A stretch of DNA of 62,701 nt from F1-60-MAGs149 sp037133755 (GCA_037133755.1 JBAXNN010000014.1:1-62701); one strand, 5' to 3'. Numbered from the stretch's first letter, positions 35,666-43,987 are shown. The notes: generated by a model from the letters alone, not told the origin. Translations and numbers: made by a program.

Positions 35666-36742
35666 ATGGCCACCATCTCCTTCGCACGCGGCGTTCCGTC
35701 CGCAGATCTGCTTCCCGTTGACGAGCTCAAGGGCGCCATTGCCCGTGCCATGGAGAAGGACGCCACGGGCATGCTGCTCTACGGCGATCCGATGGGCTAC
35801 ATGCCGCTGCGCGAGTGGGTCGGTCAGCGCTGGGGCTACGACCCGGCTGGCGTGTTCGTCACGAACGGCTCGCTGCAGGCCTTTGCGTTCCTCGCCGAGG
35901 TCCTGTTCGCCGGCTCCGGCGGCCGCGCCGCCGTCGAGGCCCCGACGTATGACCGCACGATCCTCACGCTGAAGCGCTTCGGCGCCACGGTCGACGCGTA
36001 TCCGCTGCTTGAGGACGGCATCGACGTCGATGCCCTCGAGGCCGCGATCAAGGCCGGCAAGGCGCCCGGGCTGGTCTACATCATCCCGAACTTCCAAAAC
36101 CCGGCCGGCAACGTGACCACGCTTGCCGTCCGCCAGCGTCTCGTCGATCTGGCTGCCGAGCACGGCTTCTGGATCTTCGAAGACGACCCGTACGGCGATC
36201 TGCGCTTCTCGGGCGAGGACGTCCCGCGCATGGTCGATCTCGATACGGCCGGCCGCGTGATCTACTCGACGTCCTTCACGAAGACGATCGCTCCCGGTAT
36301 CCGTGCCGGCGCGCTGCTGCTCCCCGAGGAGCTGCGCAAGCAGATGGCCTACATCGCCAACCAGACCTACATCGGTGCGGTGCACTTCGCGCACGCCGCT
36401 GTGGCCGAGTACTGCAACGCCGGCGACTTCGACAAGGGCCTGGCTCGTGTCCGCCCGCAGCTCGAGACGCGCAAGAACGCGCTCGTCACGGCGCTCGACG
36501 CGCACCTCGGCGATCGCTTCGAGTTCCGTGCGCCGGAGGGCGGCTACTTCCTCTGGGGCAAGCTCGACGGCGTCGACTGCGACGCGCTGCTGCCGAAGGC
36601 CACCGAGGCCGGCGTGCCGTTCGTCAAGGGCAGCGACTTCTTCGTCGACGGCTCTGGCAAGGACCATCTGCGCCTCGCCTTCTCCGCGGTCAAGCCCGAG
36701 GAGATGGATGAGGGCATCAGCCGCCTGGCTCAGCTCATCTGA
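35666..36742 (+). CDS. PLP-dependent aminotransferase, class I/II
   Basis: A 358-residue fold-type I aminotransferase of the 2-aminoadipate/MocR-like group (without the GntR domain). Seen are YGDPMGYMPLREWV, NGSLQAFAFLAEVL, YIIPNFQNPAGN, FEDDPYGDLRF with the PLP-ring Asp, and the PLP-lysine in STSFTKTIAPGIRAG. It probably transaminates an alpha-amino acid; the donor is not clear. The gene ends in an 11-bp stem-loop shared with the convergent LapA gene. Confidence 0.88.
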   Translation: MATISFARGVPSADLLPVDELKGAIARAMEKDATGMLLYGDPMGYMPLREWVGQRWGYDPAGVFVTNGSLQAFAFLAEVLFAGSGGRAAVEAPTYDRTILTLKRFGATVDAYPLLEDGIDVDALEAAIKAGKAPGLVYIIPNFQNPAGNVTTLAVRQRLVDLAAEHGFWIFEDDPYGDLRFSGEDVPRMVDLDTAGRVIYSTSFTKTIAPGIRAGALLLPEELRKQMAYIANQTYIGAVHFAHAAVAEYCNAGDFDKGLARVRPQLETRKNALVTALDAHLGDRFEFRAPEGGYFLWGKLDGVDCDALLPKATEAGVPFVKGSDFFVDGSGKDHLRLAFSAVKPEEMDEGISRLAQLI

Positions 36743-36750
36743 GCCAGGCG
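36722..36750. terminator. Stem-loop between convergent genes
   Basis: An 11-bp perfect stem (36722-36732 with 36740-36750, CGCCTGGCTCA/TGAGCCAGGCG) and a 7-nt loop cover the stop codon of the aminotransferase and end 8 nt before the LapA stop. No T tract. It could end both transcripts. Confidence 0.55.
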
Positions 36751-36757
36751 TACGACG

Positions 36758-37024
36758 TCATCCCTTGTTCTTGTGATGGCGGTGGCGGCGGTGCCGCCCC
36801 AGCGCCGAGCCAAGGATGCCGAGCACGAGGCCGAGCCCGGCGCTGACGAGCATCACGACGATCAGCGACGTATCGGTTTCGGCGAAGACGAACGAGACGT
36901 GGACGTCCTGCGTGTTGGCGAGCGTGAAGGCCATCAGGCAGATGAACACGATGGTCATGACACCCAGCGTGATGTACGGCTTGATGCTGCGCTTGCGCTT
37001 TTCGGTGGTGTGGCTCTCGCTCAT
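36758..37024 (-). CDS. LapA-domain (DUF1049) membrane protein
   Basis: An 88-residue protein with two hydrophobic helices around the family segment ANTQDVHVSFVFAETD and GLGLVLGILGSALG, and a basic His/Arg/Lys C terminus (GRHRRHRHHKNKG). LapA-domain proteins sit in the inner membrane, often linked to lipopolysaccharide assembly in proteobacteria; the role in actinobacteria is unclear. The ATG at 37024 has a -10-like hexamer 6 nt upstream. Confidence 0.8.
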   Translation of the reverse strand: MSESHTTEKRKRSIKPYITLGVMTIVFICLMAFTLANTQDVHVSFVFAETDTSLIVVMLVSAGLGLVLGILGSALGRHRRHRHHKNKG

Positions 37025-37030
37025 GCAGAA

Positions 37031-37036
37031 ATCATA
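37031..37036 (-). promoter_or_regulatory. Leaderless -10 hexamer for first LapA-like gene
   Basis: TATGAT on the minus strand lies 6 nt before the ATG at 37024. Confidence 0.5.
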
Positions 37037-37097
37037 GCCGGATGAGGAAATTGCAGTGCGCTGCGGTCGCCCTGCGTTCCCCCTCGGGTCACGACGT

Positions 37098-37122
37098 CCT
37101 CCCGGGGTCAGACCCCGTGAGG
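37098..37122. repeat. Single hairpin with GGGGTCAGACCCC core
   Basis: CCTC-C-CGGGGTC-A-GACCCCG-T-GAGG: two nested perfect stems. The core matches the doublets at 24975 and 31735, but the flanks differ and there is no second arm. It lies between the stop of one LapA-like gene and the promoter of the next, where it could end transcription. Confidence 0.75.
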
Positions 37123-37139
37123 AACCTGGTTCACCACCG

Positions 37140-37382
37140 TCAGCGGTGGCGTCGATGCAGCAGTAGGAACGTGCCGAGGATGCCCAGCACGAGCCCGAGG
37201 AGTGCACACGCGATCATCACCCAGATCAGCGCGGTGTCGGTGGCAAAGGCGACGAACGACACGTGGACCTTCTGCGTGTTGAGGAGCGCAAAGGCCAGCA
37301 GGTAGACCAGCACGACGGCCACGACGACGAGCAGGATGTACGGCTTGCGTTCGCTCTTCTGGTTGGGCTGGGGCTGGCTCAT
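37140..37382 (-). CDS. LapA-domain (DUF1049) membrane protein, second copy
   Basis: An 80-residue paralogue of the protein at 36758-37024, with the same order: polar N terminus, helix, LLNTQKVHVSFVAFATD, helix (GLVLGILGTFLLL), short basic tail (HRRHR). Each copy has its own -10 hexamer, so they are two single-gene units rather than an operon. Confidence 0.78.
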   Translation of the reverse strand: MSQPQPNQKSERKPYILLVVVAVVLVYLLAFALLNTQKVHVSFVAFATDTALIWVMIACALLGLVLGILGTFLLLHRRHR

Positions 37383-37388
37383 GGAGGG

Positions 37389-37394
37389 AGCCTA
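37389..37394 (-). promoter_or_regulatory. Leaderless -10 hexamer for second LapA-like gene
   Basis: TAGGCT on the minus strand lies 6 nt before the ATG at 37382. Confidence 0.5.
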
Positions 37395-37401
37395 CCGGGC
37401 G

Positions 37402-37581
37402 TCAGGATGCGCGCGCGGCAAGGACGGGCTGTGCGGCGGGGCGCTCGATCAACTGCGCCTGCGGCGGCGGGACAAGGCCCTTGCGTTGCGCGGGCCTGAA
37501 CGTCGCGCAGGGCTCCGTGCGGGCCAGCGCGCACAGATCATGCACGTGGAAATAGCATTGATTGCAGGCACGTGCAGACAC
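37402..37581 (-). CDS. Tiny Cys-rich protein
   Basis: A 59-residue protein with four Cys in a zinc-finger-like pattern: C6-x2-C9-x7-C17-x7-C25, within ACNQCYFHVHDLC and EPCATFRPA. The rest is Pro/Ala-rich (GLVPPPQAQLIERP). I chose the GTG at 37581, with GGAGGA about 10 nt upstream; a TTG further up is possible. A good promoter precedes it (TTGCCC-N17-TAGTCT). Family not recognised. It could bind zinc or nucleic acid. Confidence 0.55.
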   Translation of the reverse strand: MSARACNQCYFHVHDLCALARTEPCATFRPAQRKGLVPPPQAQLIERPAAQPVLAARAS

Positions 37582-37645
37582 CGAGGTGGCTTCCTCCGAG
37601 GGAACGCTGTGGGTGTCGACGAAGCCCTCCTCCGGCGACAAGGAG

Positions 37646-37674
37646 AGACTACGAACAGGTGAAGGTTTGGGCAA
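37646..37674 (-). promoter_or_regulatory. Sigma70-type promoter for tiny Cys-rich protein
   Basis: On the minus strand TTGCCC (37674-37669) and TAGTCT (37651-37646) are 17 nt apart, the ideal spacing. Transcription would start near 37639, leaving a leader of about 58 nt. Confidence 0.5.
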
Positions 37675-37717
37675 GCGTCTGACGGGCGTTTTCCCCGCAA
37701 TTTCGGAACTTTTCGGA

Positions 37718-38731
37718 TCAGGGCTGCGGGCTTGCCGCGAGCGCCCGTAGCGCATCGGTGAAGTTGCCCACCGGCACGATCCGAAGGCCCGTAACGTGCG
37801 CTGCGCGCGCCTCGGCGGCGTTATCGGTGGGCACCAGGAAGACCTCGGCCCCGGCACGGCGGGCGCCGATCGCCTTCTCACCGACGCCACCGATTGCACC
37901 CACGGTCCCGGTCATGGAGAGGGTGCCGGTGGCCGCGACGCGCAGGCCATGAAGGTTTGCGTAATCCTTGCCGGCGCTGTAGATCTGCAGCGCGAAGGCG
38001 AGCCCGGCGGATGGCCCGCCGACGCCCTCGACCGAATACGTCACCTTGCGAGGCGATGAGATCGTGTTGGCCTGCGTCGGCATGATGCCGAGGATCGGCT
38101 TGCCGTCGCGGCCGGCGATCGTCTCGGTGTCGATGGTCAGCATCCTGCCGTCCCGGTGCAGTCCCAAGGACACGCGGTGCTTGACGCCCACGGTGGTGAG
38201 TACGGCGCGGAGAGAGTCGATCGTGGTGACGCGCGTTGTCTGGGCCTGCAGAATCAGATCGCCGAGCTCCCCGCCATCCTTCGCGATCGGTGCACCCGGG
38301 TCGATGGCCGCGATCTGCACGCCACTGGGCTTCACCGTGACGTCGTAGCCGAGTGCGCGCAGGCCGACGACCTCGGCTGCGTCCTGCGACGAACCCATCG
38401 CCTCGGTGTCGAGTCGCGCACGCTCCTCGTCGCTCTCACCGGGCGGTTGGACGGCGTGCTCGGGAACCAGCTGCCCGCCATCACCGACGCCGAACCACGA
38501 CTCCCAGACGGTCGCGTGGCGCACGCCGACGGTGGTGAAGTACAGGCGGCCGGCGTTGGCCGCCGGCGGCTTCTCGCCCTGCAGCTTGACGGCGCCGAGC
38601 GTCGGCTGCGCGGCCCGTGGAACAAAGGCGAAGTCGCTGCTCTGGGCCTGCAGCGCCCACAGCGCGACTGCGCCGAGCGCGATCGCCGCGACGAGCGCAA
38701 GGATCAGGATGGATCGCAGCGCGCGGGTCAT
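37718..38731 (-). CDS. Secreted PDZ-Lon-like protease (YlbL type)
   Basis: A 337-residue membrane-anchored protein: N-terminal helix (SILILALVAAIALGAVALWAL), a PDZ domain near 130-200 (SGVQIAAIDPGAPIAKDGGELGD in two parts), and a Lon-type S16 protease domain. The catalytic dyad positions are filled: Ser241 in GGPSAGLAF and Lys286 in GEKAIGARRAGA. Such proteins cut exported or membrane proteins outside the cytoplasm. It lacks any ATPase domain, as is normal for this group. Confidence 0.88.
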   Translation of the reverse strand: MTRALRSILILALVAAIALGAVALWALQAQSSDFAFVPRAAQPTLGAVKLQGEKPPAANAGRLYFTTVGVRHATVWESWFGVGDGGQLVPEHAVQPPGESDEERARLDTEAMGSSQDAAEVVGLRALGYDVTVKPSGVQIAAIDPGAPIAKDGGELGDLILQAQTTRVTTIDSLRAVLTTVGVKHRVSLGLHRDGRMLTIDTETIAGRDGKPILGIMPTQANTISSPRKVTYSVEGVGGPSAGLAFALQIYSAGKDYANLHGLRVAATGTLSMTGTVGAIGGVGEKAIGARRAGAEVFLVPTDNAAEARAAHVTGLRIVPVGNFTDALRALAASPQP

Positions 38732-38835
38732 CAGCAGGAGGGGGAGGGGACGGCCATGTAAGGAGTACTTCGCCGTCCGCAGCGGGATGGCGCGTCCGTC
38801 TGATCATACGGGGCGACAGTCGTCCGCCGACCGCG

Positions 38836-38841
38836 TAGAGT
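38836..38841 (+). promoter_or_regulatory. Leaderless -10 hexamer for agmatinase gene
   Basis: TAGAGT lies 7 nt before the ATG at 38849. Confidence 0.45.
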
Positions 38842-38848
38842 TGCGCGC

Positions 38849-39787
38849 ATGCATGAGCCGACCGATGCCCTCGCGGCACCCCGCTTCACCGGGATCCGCA
38901 CCTTCGCCCGCCTGCCGCACGTGCCCGGGATCGACGGCGCCGATGCGGCGATCTTCGGGATGCCATGGGACGGGGGTACGTCCTTCCGCTCGGGGTCGCG
39001 CTTCGGGCCGGAGGCGATCCGCTCGGCTTCGGCGCTGCTGCGCCCGTACAACCCGGCGCAGAACCAGATGGTCTTCGGCCACCTGTCGTGCGTCGATGCG
39101 GGCGACGCGCCGACGGTTCCCGGGTACATCGAGGAGACGCTCACGCGCATCGAGGCGTACGCAACGGGCATCATCGACCGCGGCGCGGTGCCGATCGGCC
39201 TGGGCGGCGACCACTCGGTCGCCCTCGCCGAGCTGCGCGCCGTCGCCAAGAAGCACGGCCCGGTCGCCTACGTGCAGGTCGACGCCCATCACGACCTCTG
39301 GGACTCGTACAACGACAAGCCGTACAACCACGGCACGTTCGCGAAGCGCGCGATCGAGGAGGGGTTGATCGACCCCTCCAAGTCGTTCCAGGGTGGCCAG
39401 CGCGGCTCGCTCTACGGCCCGGAGGATTATGAGGTGGCGGCGGAGCTCGGAATCGAGTTGGTGCCGTGGCTCGAGCTGCGGCGCTGGACTGCCGAGCAGT
39501 TCGGCGAGCACGTGCGCGCTCGCGTCGGCGATGCGCCGGTGTTTCTCTCGTTCGATATCGACTTCGTCGATCCGGGCCTCTGCCCGGGCACGGGTACGCC
39601 GGAGATCGGGGGCCCCTCGGGCGAGCAGGCACTCGACCTCGTGCGTGCGCTCCGCGGCGTCAACCTCGTCGGTGCCGACGTCGTGGAAGTGGCGCCGCAG
39701 TACGACAGTGCCGGGCAGCACACCGCCCTGATGGCGGCCAACGTCGTCTACGAACTGCTGACGCTGCTCGCGCTCTACAAGGACTGA
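38849..39787 (+). CDS. speB: Agmatinase-family ureohydrolase
   Basis: A 312-residue Mn enzyme, most like agmatinase/guanidinobutyrase, making urea and an amine. Metal motifs are GGDHSVALAE, VDAHHDLWD and SFDIDFVDPGLCPGTGTPEIGG (in parts). His replaces the usual Thr/Ser in DAHxD, which many agmatinases allow. It is monocistronic and convergent with pabA (1 nt apart). The second ureohydrolase of the window (5463-6464) has a different N terminus and context. Confidence 0.88.
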   Translation: MHEPTDALAAPRFTGIRTFARLPHVPGIDGADAAIFGMPWDGGTSFRSGSRFGPEAIRSASALLRPYNPAQNQMVFGHLSCVDAGDAPTVPGYIEETLTRIEAYATGIIDRGAVPIGLGGDHSVALAELRAVAKKHGPVAYVQVDAHHDLWDSYNDKPYNHGTFAKRAIEEGLIDPSKSFQGGQRGSLYGPEDYEVAAELGIELVPWLELRRWTAEQFGEHVRARVGDAPVFLSFDIDFVDPGLCPGTGTPEIGGPSGEQALDLVRALRGVNLVGADVVEVAPQYDSAGQHTALMAANVVYELLTLLALYKD

Positions 39788-40414
39788 TCAGCCGAGCCGC
39801 TCGGCGTCGGCGACGAGCGCCTGTACCTGCGCGTCGTCGATCGCGTGGCCCGCTTGACGCGCGAGGTTCGCGAGGATGCGAAAGCCCTGCGGCGTCAGCA
39901 CGCTCTCGGGGTGGAACTGCACGCCTTCGATCGGCAGGGTGCGGTGGCGCAGCCCCATGATCAGCCCATCGGGCAGGCGCGCGGAGACGATCAGGTCGCC
40001 GTCGGCGGGCGGTTCGTCTGCTGCCAGCGCGTGGTAGCGCCCGGCGTCGAACGGCGAGGGGACGCCGGCGAGGAGTCCCGCGCCGTCGTGTTCCACCTGC
40101 GAGGCGCGCCCGTGCATGGCGTTGTCATTCGGGCCGACGTGCACGCCGAAGGCCACGGCGATGCACTGGTGGCCGAGGCAGATGCCGAGGACGGGGATGT
40201 CGCGTCCGAAGGTGCGGATGGCGGCCGTCGAGATACCTGCTTCGTCGGGCCCCTGTGGGCCCGGTGAGACGATCAGGCCCGTCGGCATGAGTGCCGCGAT
40301 CTCGTCGAGCCGCGTGCTGTGCGACGGCACGACGCGCGCCGGCACGCCGAGTTCGGCCAGACGGTGCTGGATGTTGAGGACGAACGAGTCGCGGTTGTCG
40401 AGGATCACGATCAC
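39788..40414 (-). CDS. pabA: Aminodeoxychorismate synthase glutaminase (component II)
   Basis: A 208-residue class I glutamine amidotransferase giving ammonia to PabB (or to anthranilate synthase). Catalytic Cys is in LGICLGHQC and the His-Glu pair in VQFHPES. The GTG overlaps the pabC stop (GTGA). As the last gene after pabB and pabC it most likely serves folate synthesis. Confidence 0.92.
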   Translation of the reverse strand: MIVILDNRDSFVLNIQHRLAELGVPARVVPSHSTRLDEIAALMPTGLIVSPGPQGPDEAGISTAAIRTFGRDIPVLGICLGHQCIAVAFGVHVGPNDNAMHGRASQVEHDGAGLLAGVPSPFDAGRYHALAADEPPADGDLIVSARLPDGLIMGLRHRTLPIEGVQFHPESVLTPQGFRILANLARQAGHAIDDAQVQALVADAERLG

Positions 40415-41058
40415 GGCAATCCCCTCCAGGCCTCAGCGAGCTCGTGCAGCGCTGCCGACTGTGGCAGCGGGATGCTCTCGACGCTCGCGATCGGCACGAC
40501 GCCGCGCCCGGCCGTCAGGAGCACCGCACCCTGGACGGCACCGAGCTCGTCGAGGTGCACCTCGCGCTCCGTTGCGCCGAGGTGCTCCAGCGCCCAGGCG
40601 CGCGTGACGCCCGGCAGGATGCCGCGGAGTGCAGGTGTCGAGAACCCCCCGTCGGCGTCGTGCAGCAGCACGCTGGCACGGGTGGTCTCACCGATCAGGC
40701 CCGTAGGGGAGACAAGCAGGGCCTCACCGCCTGCCGCGGCTTCGGCGGTGTCGGCCCAGGCCCGATCGGCGGCCTTGAGGAGGCGCGTCTCGAGGTCGGG
40801 GTCGTAGGAGCGATCGAGCAGCAGGTCGACGGGTGTCGCTGGCCGCGGCGGGCGCGTGGCCGGCCGCACGCCCTCATCGTCGACGTTGACGCGCAGCACG
40901 AACGGCGGGTCGGTCAGCAGCAGCGCCTCGTCGAAGCACGCGTCGACCGCCGCGATCTGGTCGGCCGAGGCGCCGGATCGTGCAAGCCGGTCGAGGTGAC
41001 GCTCGCGCAGGCGGATTCGCCCGTCGTCGACCAGTACGGTCTCGAAGATCGCGATCAC
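40411..41058 (-). CDS. pabC: Aminodeoxychorismate lyase-like class IV aminotransferase
   Basis: A 215-residue fold-type IV PLP protein, shorter than usual (about 270) at the N terminus. The C-terminal half has typical parts: ALLVSPTGLIGETTRASVLL, TPALRGILPGVTRAWALE, and LTAGRGVVPIASV. The PLP Lys is not evident in the short N-terminal half (around ERHLDRLARSG), so activity is uncertain. Both ends overlap neighbours by GTGA, between pabB and pabA, which supports release of pyruvate from aminodeoxychorismate to give p-aminobenzoate. Confidence 0.82.
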   Translation of the reverse strand: MIAIFETVLVDDGRIRLRERHLDRLARSGASADQIAAVDACFDEALLLTDPPFVLRVNVDDEGVRPATRPPRPATPVDLLLDRSYDPDLETRLLKAADRAWADTAEAAAGGEALLVSPTGLIGETTRASVLLHDADGGFSTPALRGILPGVTRAWALEHLGATEREVHLDELGAVQGAVLLTAGRGVVPIASVESIPLPQSAALHELAEAWRGLP

Positions 41059-42326
41059 GACTCCCACCCTGCGAGGGTCGCGTGCGTTGCGGTGAGGAAC
41101 GGACGTGCCTTGACCAGCGTCTCCTCGGCCTCCTCGGCGGGGTCGGACAGCAGCGTGACCGCACCGCCTGCGCCGTAGCGTGCCTCGCCGTCGGCGACGG
41201 TCGCGGTGCGGATCGCGATGCTGGCGGTCAGCGCGCGGCGCGCGGGTTCGTAGGCGAAGACCGTGCCGCAGTAGAAGCCGCGTGCGTCGGCCTCGAGGCG
41301 GTCGATCAGTTCCATCGCCCGACGCTTCGGCGCACCGGTGATGGAGCCGCCGGGGAAGCACGACACGAGCACGTCGGGCAGGCGCACGTCCTCGCGCACG
41401 GTTGCCTCGACGGCGCTGACGAGGTGCATGACGTTCTCGGTGCGCTCGAGCTCGCACAGGGCGGTCACGCGGACGGAGCCCGGCTCCGCGGTGGCCGTCA
41501 GGTCGTTGCGCAGGAGATCGACGATCATCACGTTCTCGGCGCGGTCCTTCTCCGACGCGGCCAGCTCGGCTGCGAGTGCGTCGTCCTCGGCGGGTGTCGC
41601 GCCACGGCGGCGGGTGCCTTTGATCGGTCGCGTCTCTGCGTGCCCATCGCGCACGTGCAGGAACACCTCGGGCGAGACGCTCGCGATCTCGACGCCGTTG
41701 CCTGCGAGGTACGCGGCGTGGTCGGCGGGTGCCGCGGCGACGAGGCGCTCGAAGAGATCCCAGCCGCCGTTCTGCCACGGCACGCGCACGACATGGGCGA
41801 GGTTGATCTCGAAGGCCTCACCGGCGCTGATCAGTCGCTGCACCTCACGGGCACGTTCCGCGAACTGTGCGCGCGACAGGCCCGACGTCGCGGTGCGGTC
41901 GGCGAGTTCTTCGAGCGTGGCGGGGAGGTCATCGGCCTCGATCGCGGCGGTCAGCACGTTGCGCGCCGGCCCCTCGGGCCCGAGCACCTCCCAGGTGCGG
42001 GTGGCCTCGTGATGGACGGCGTAGGTCTTGTGGTAGTGCGCGAGCATTGCCGGATCGCGCGGAGGGTGGTGTGCGGCGATACCGAGGAGGTCGAGGCCGG
42101 CGTCGTAGGCGATCGCGCCGATCCAGACGCCCTCGCCGTGTGCCTCGTGGACGAAGCGGGGTGGGATCGCAGGCAGCCCTGCGCCGGTCTCCAGCTGAAT
42201 CGTCGCGTCCGGTGCCACGGCCAGCAGCGAGCGCGTCCCGAAGGGCGTGCGGTGCGCGCTCAGGAGGAGCGTGGGGCGGTGGCCGTCGGCGACGAGGCGG
42301 CGAGCGGCGCCGAGCGGAGTCGACAT
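41055..42326 (-). CDS. pabB: Aminodeoxychorismate synthase component I
   Basis: A 423-residue chorismate-utilising enzyme. The conserved core is visible: SPEVFLHVRDG, RPIKGTRRRG, MIVDLLRNDL, SCFPGGSITGAPKRRAMELI (as parts), and YCGTVFAY. The PIKGT motif is the PabB/TrpE signature. The C terminus has YGAGGAVTLLSDP where many members have GGGIVADSDP. First gene of pabB-pabC-pabA. The ATG has TACCCT 7 nt upstream. Confidence 0.92.
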   Translation of the reverse strand: MSTPLGAARRLVADGHRPTLLLSAHRTPFGTRSLLAVAPDATIQLETGAGLPAIPPRFVHEAHGEGVWIGAIAYDAGLDLLGIAAHHPPRDPAMLAHYHKTYAVHHEATRTWEVLGPEGPARNVLTAAIEADDLPATLEELADRTATSGLSRAQFAERAREVQRLISAGEAFEINLAHVVRVPWQNGGWDLFERLVAAAPADHAAYLAGNGVEIASVSPEVFLHVRDGHAETRPIKGTRRRGATPAEDDALAAELAASEKDRAENVMIVDLLRNDLTATAEPGSVRVTALCELERTENVMHLVSAVEATVREDVRLPDVLVSCFPGGSITGAPKRRAMELIDRLEADARGFYCGTVFAYEPARRALTASIAIRTATVADGEARYGAGGAVTLLSDPAEEAEETLVKARPFLTATHATLAGWES

Positions 42327-42333
42327 GTCCCGC

Positions 42334-42339
42334 AGGGTA
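42334..42339 (-). promoter_or_regulatory. Leaderless -10 hexamer for pabBCA
   Basis: TACCCT on the minus strand lies 7 nt before the ATG at 42326. Confidence 0.5.
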
Positions 42340-42385
42340 TCCGACGGGCTGCGGCTGCCGACGGTCCCGCTGCGATGTGTCGGGC

Positions 42386-43156
42386 ATGACTCCGCTGCTG
42401 ATCCTCACGGGCGCATCGCGCGGCATTGGCCGTGCGATCGCCGAGCGCGCCCTCGACCGTGGCTTCGCGGTCGGCGGCATCGCGCGCTCCGCCGACGACC
42501 TTGCGACGATCACCGCGCTCGCGCCGGAACGGGTCGAGGTCGCCGTTGCCGACGTGCGTGACCAGGCCGCAGTGGCCGAAGGTGCGGCCGCAGCGATCGC
42601 TCGCTTTGGCGCACCGTCCCTCGTCGTGGCCGCGGCCGGCACGCTCGGGCCGATCGATCGGCCGTGGCTGCTGCCCGCAGGCGAGCTCGACGACACCCTC
42701 GCCGTGACGGTCACGGGCACCGCCAATCTCGCAGCAGCAACGGTCCCGGCGATGCTCGCGGCGGGGCGTGGCACCTTCGTTGCCGTGTCGGCCTCGAGTG
42801 CGACGCGCGTCTTCCCGGGCTGGGCGGCCTACGGTGCGGCGAAGGCCGGCCTCGACGCGTACGTGCGCTACCTCGCGGAGGAGGCGGGCGATGCGCTCAC
42901 GGCATTCTCGTTTGTGCCTGGACTCACCGACACGGCCATGCAGGCCGGTCTCCGTGAGGTCGACGCCGAGCGGTTTCCGCAGGTGGAGCAGTTCCGTCGC
43001 TGGCATGAGCGCGGCATCGGCAAGGCGCCGGCCGTCGTGGCCGAGGCGCTGGAGCTCGCACTCGCCTTGCCGCGCGAGGAACTCCACGGCCATGTGATCG
43101 AAGCCGACGCGCTCCTGAAGGCGCAGGCTCAGGCCGCGCGCCGCGCCGAGGCGTGA
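42386..43156 (+). CDS. Short-chain dehydrogenase/reductase
   Basis: A 256-residue Rossmann-fold oxidoreductase. TGASRGIG at the N terminus binds NAD(P); the active site is Ser in SASSAT, then Tyr and Lys in AAYGAAKAGLDAYV (YxxxK). Substrate unknown; it resembles the sepiapterin-reductase-like SDRs. The ATG is divergent from pabB with a 59-nt gap. Its 3' end overlaps the convergent membrane gene by 28 nt. Confidence 0.88.
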   Translation: MTPLLILTGASRGIGRAIAERALDRGFAVGGIARSADDLATITALAPERVEVAVADVRDQAAVAEGAAAAIARFGAPSLVVAAAGTLGPIDRPWLLPAGELDDTLAVTVTGTANLAAATVPAMLAAGRGTFVAVSASSATRVFPGWAAYGAAKAGLDAYVRYLAEEAGDALTAFSFVPGLTDTAMQAGLREVDAERFPQVEQFRRWHERGIGKAPAVVAEALELALALPREELHGHVIEADALLKAQAQAARRAEA

Positions 43157-43890
43157 GCCTCGAGGACGCGATACAGGCGATAGGACCCGAGGGCGACGAT
43201 CGGCACCGTCAGCGCGTTGCCGATCAGGCCGAAGATCGAGGTGCCGACATCCTGCGCCGGGCCGCTCGGGAAGGCGAGTCCAATCGACGACACGGTGATG
43301 GCGATCACGAGGGCAATCAGGGTCAGCGCGACGAGCACGCCGAGGGTCCGCAGCCAGTTCCCGCGCGTGAGTCCAGCCGAGCGTCGCAGTGCGGGGGCGT
43401 AGCGCGCATCGCCGGTGACGACCGCGACGGTGGCGACCGTCAGTCGCACCCCGTTGAGCAGCGCCGAGCCGAGCATCACGCCGACGCCCATCGTGATGAT
43501 CGTCGGCGAACCGGTGGCGTAGCCCGCGACGATCAGCAGGCCCGGCAGGGCAACGATCACCACCAGCACCAACAGCTGGGTGATGACATACGGGACGAGC
43601 AGGCCAAACGCCAATCCGAATTCACGTCGCGCGCTCGCGTCGCCAGTCTGCTCGGTTGAGATCGCACAGCGGATGATCACGATCGAGGCGAGTGGCGCGA
43701 ACAGGAGGAGCGAGCCGACCGCATCGATGATCGCGAGGCTTTGCTGCGTGCTCGTGGTGTCGGGCACCGCTAGCTGCAGGGCCAGCATGGCGACCGTGAA
43801 CGGCAGAAAAATCAGGAACGAGACCACGACCAGCGACTTGAACAGACGTCGATAGAGGCCGAACGCCTCGCGGATTACCTGTCCCACCAT
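43129..43890 (-). CDS. Multi-spanning membrane protein, unknown
   Basis: A 253-residue protein with about six hydrophobic helices, resembling the DUF/glycerophosphodiesterase-membrane-domain proteins common in actinobacteria (N-terminal QVIREAFGLYRRLFKSLVVVS, then SAGLTRGNWLRTLGVLVAL). Function not known. The ATG has TAGCCT 6 nt upstream. Divergent from sdhA; the tail overlaps the SDR gene. Confidence 0.72.
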   Translation of the reverse strand: MVGQVIREAFGLYRRLFKSLVVVSFLIFLPFTVAMLALQLAVPDTTSTQQSLAIIDAVGSLLLFAPLASIVIIRCAISTEQTGDASARREFGLAFGLLVPYVITQLLVLVVIVALPGLLIVAGYATGSPTIITMGVGVMLGSALLNGVRLTVATVAVVTGDARYAPALRRSAGLTRGNWLRTLGVLVALTLIALVIAITVSSIGLAFPSGPAQDVGTSIFGLIGNALTVPIVALGSYRLYRVLEAHASARRAA

Positions 43891-43896
43891 GCGGCA

Positions 43897-43902
43897 AGGC
43901 TA
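43897..43902 (-). promoter_or_regulatory. Leaderless -10 hexamer for membrane protein gene
   Basis: TAGCCT on the minus strand lies 6 nt before the ATG at 43890. Confidence 0.5.
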
Positions 43903-43987
43903 GCCGTGCGACTCCGCTACATCGCGTTTCGGCGCGAAGGAATGAACAATGGCGGGAAATTTCCTCATCGTGACGCCTGTCACGTGC

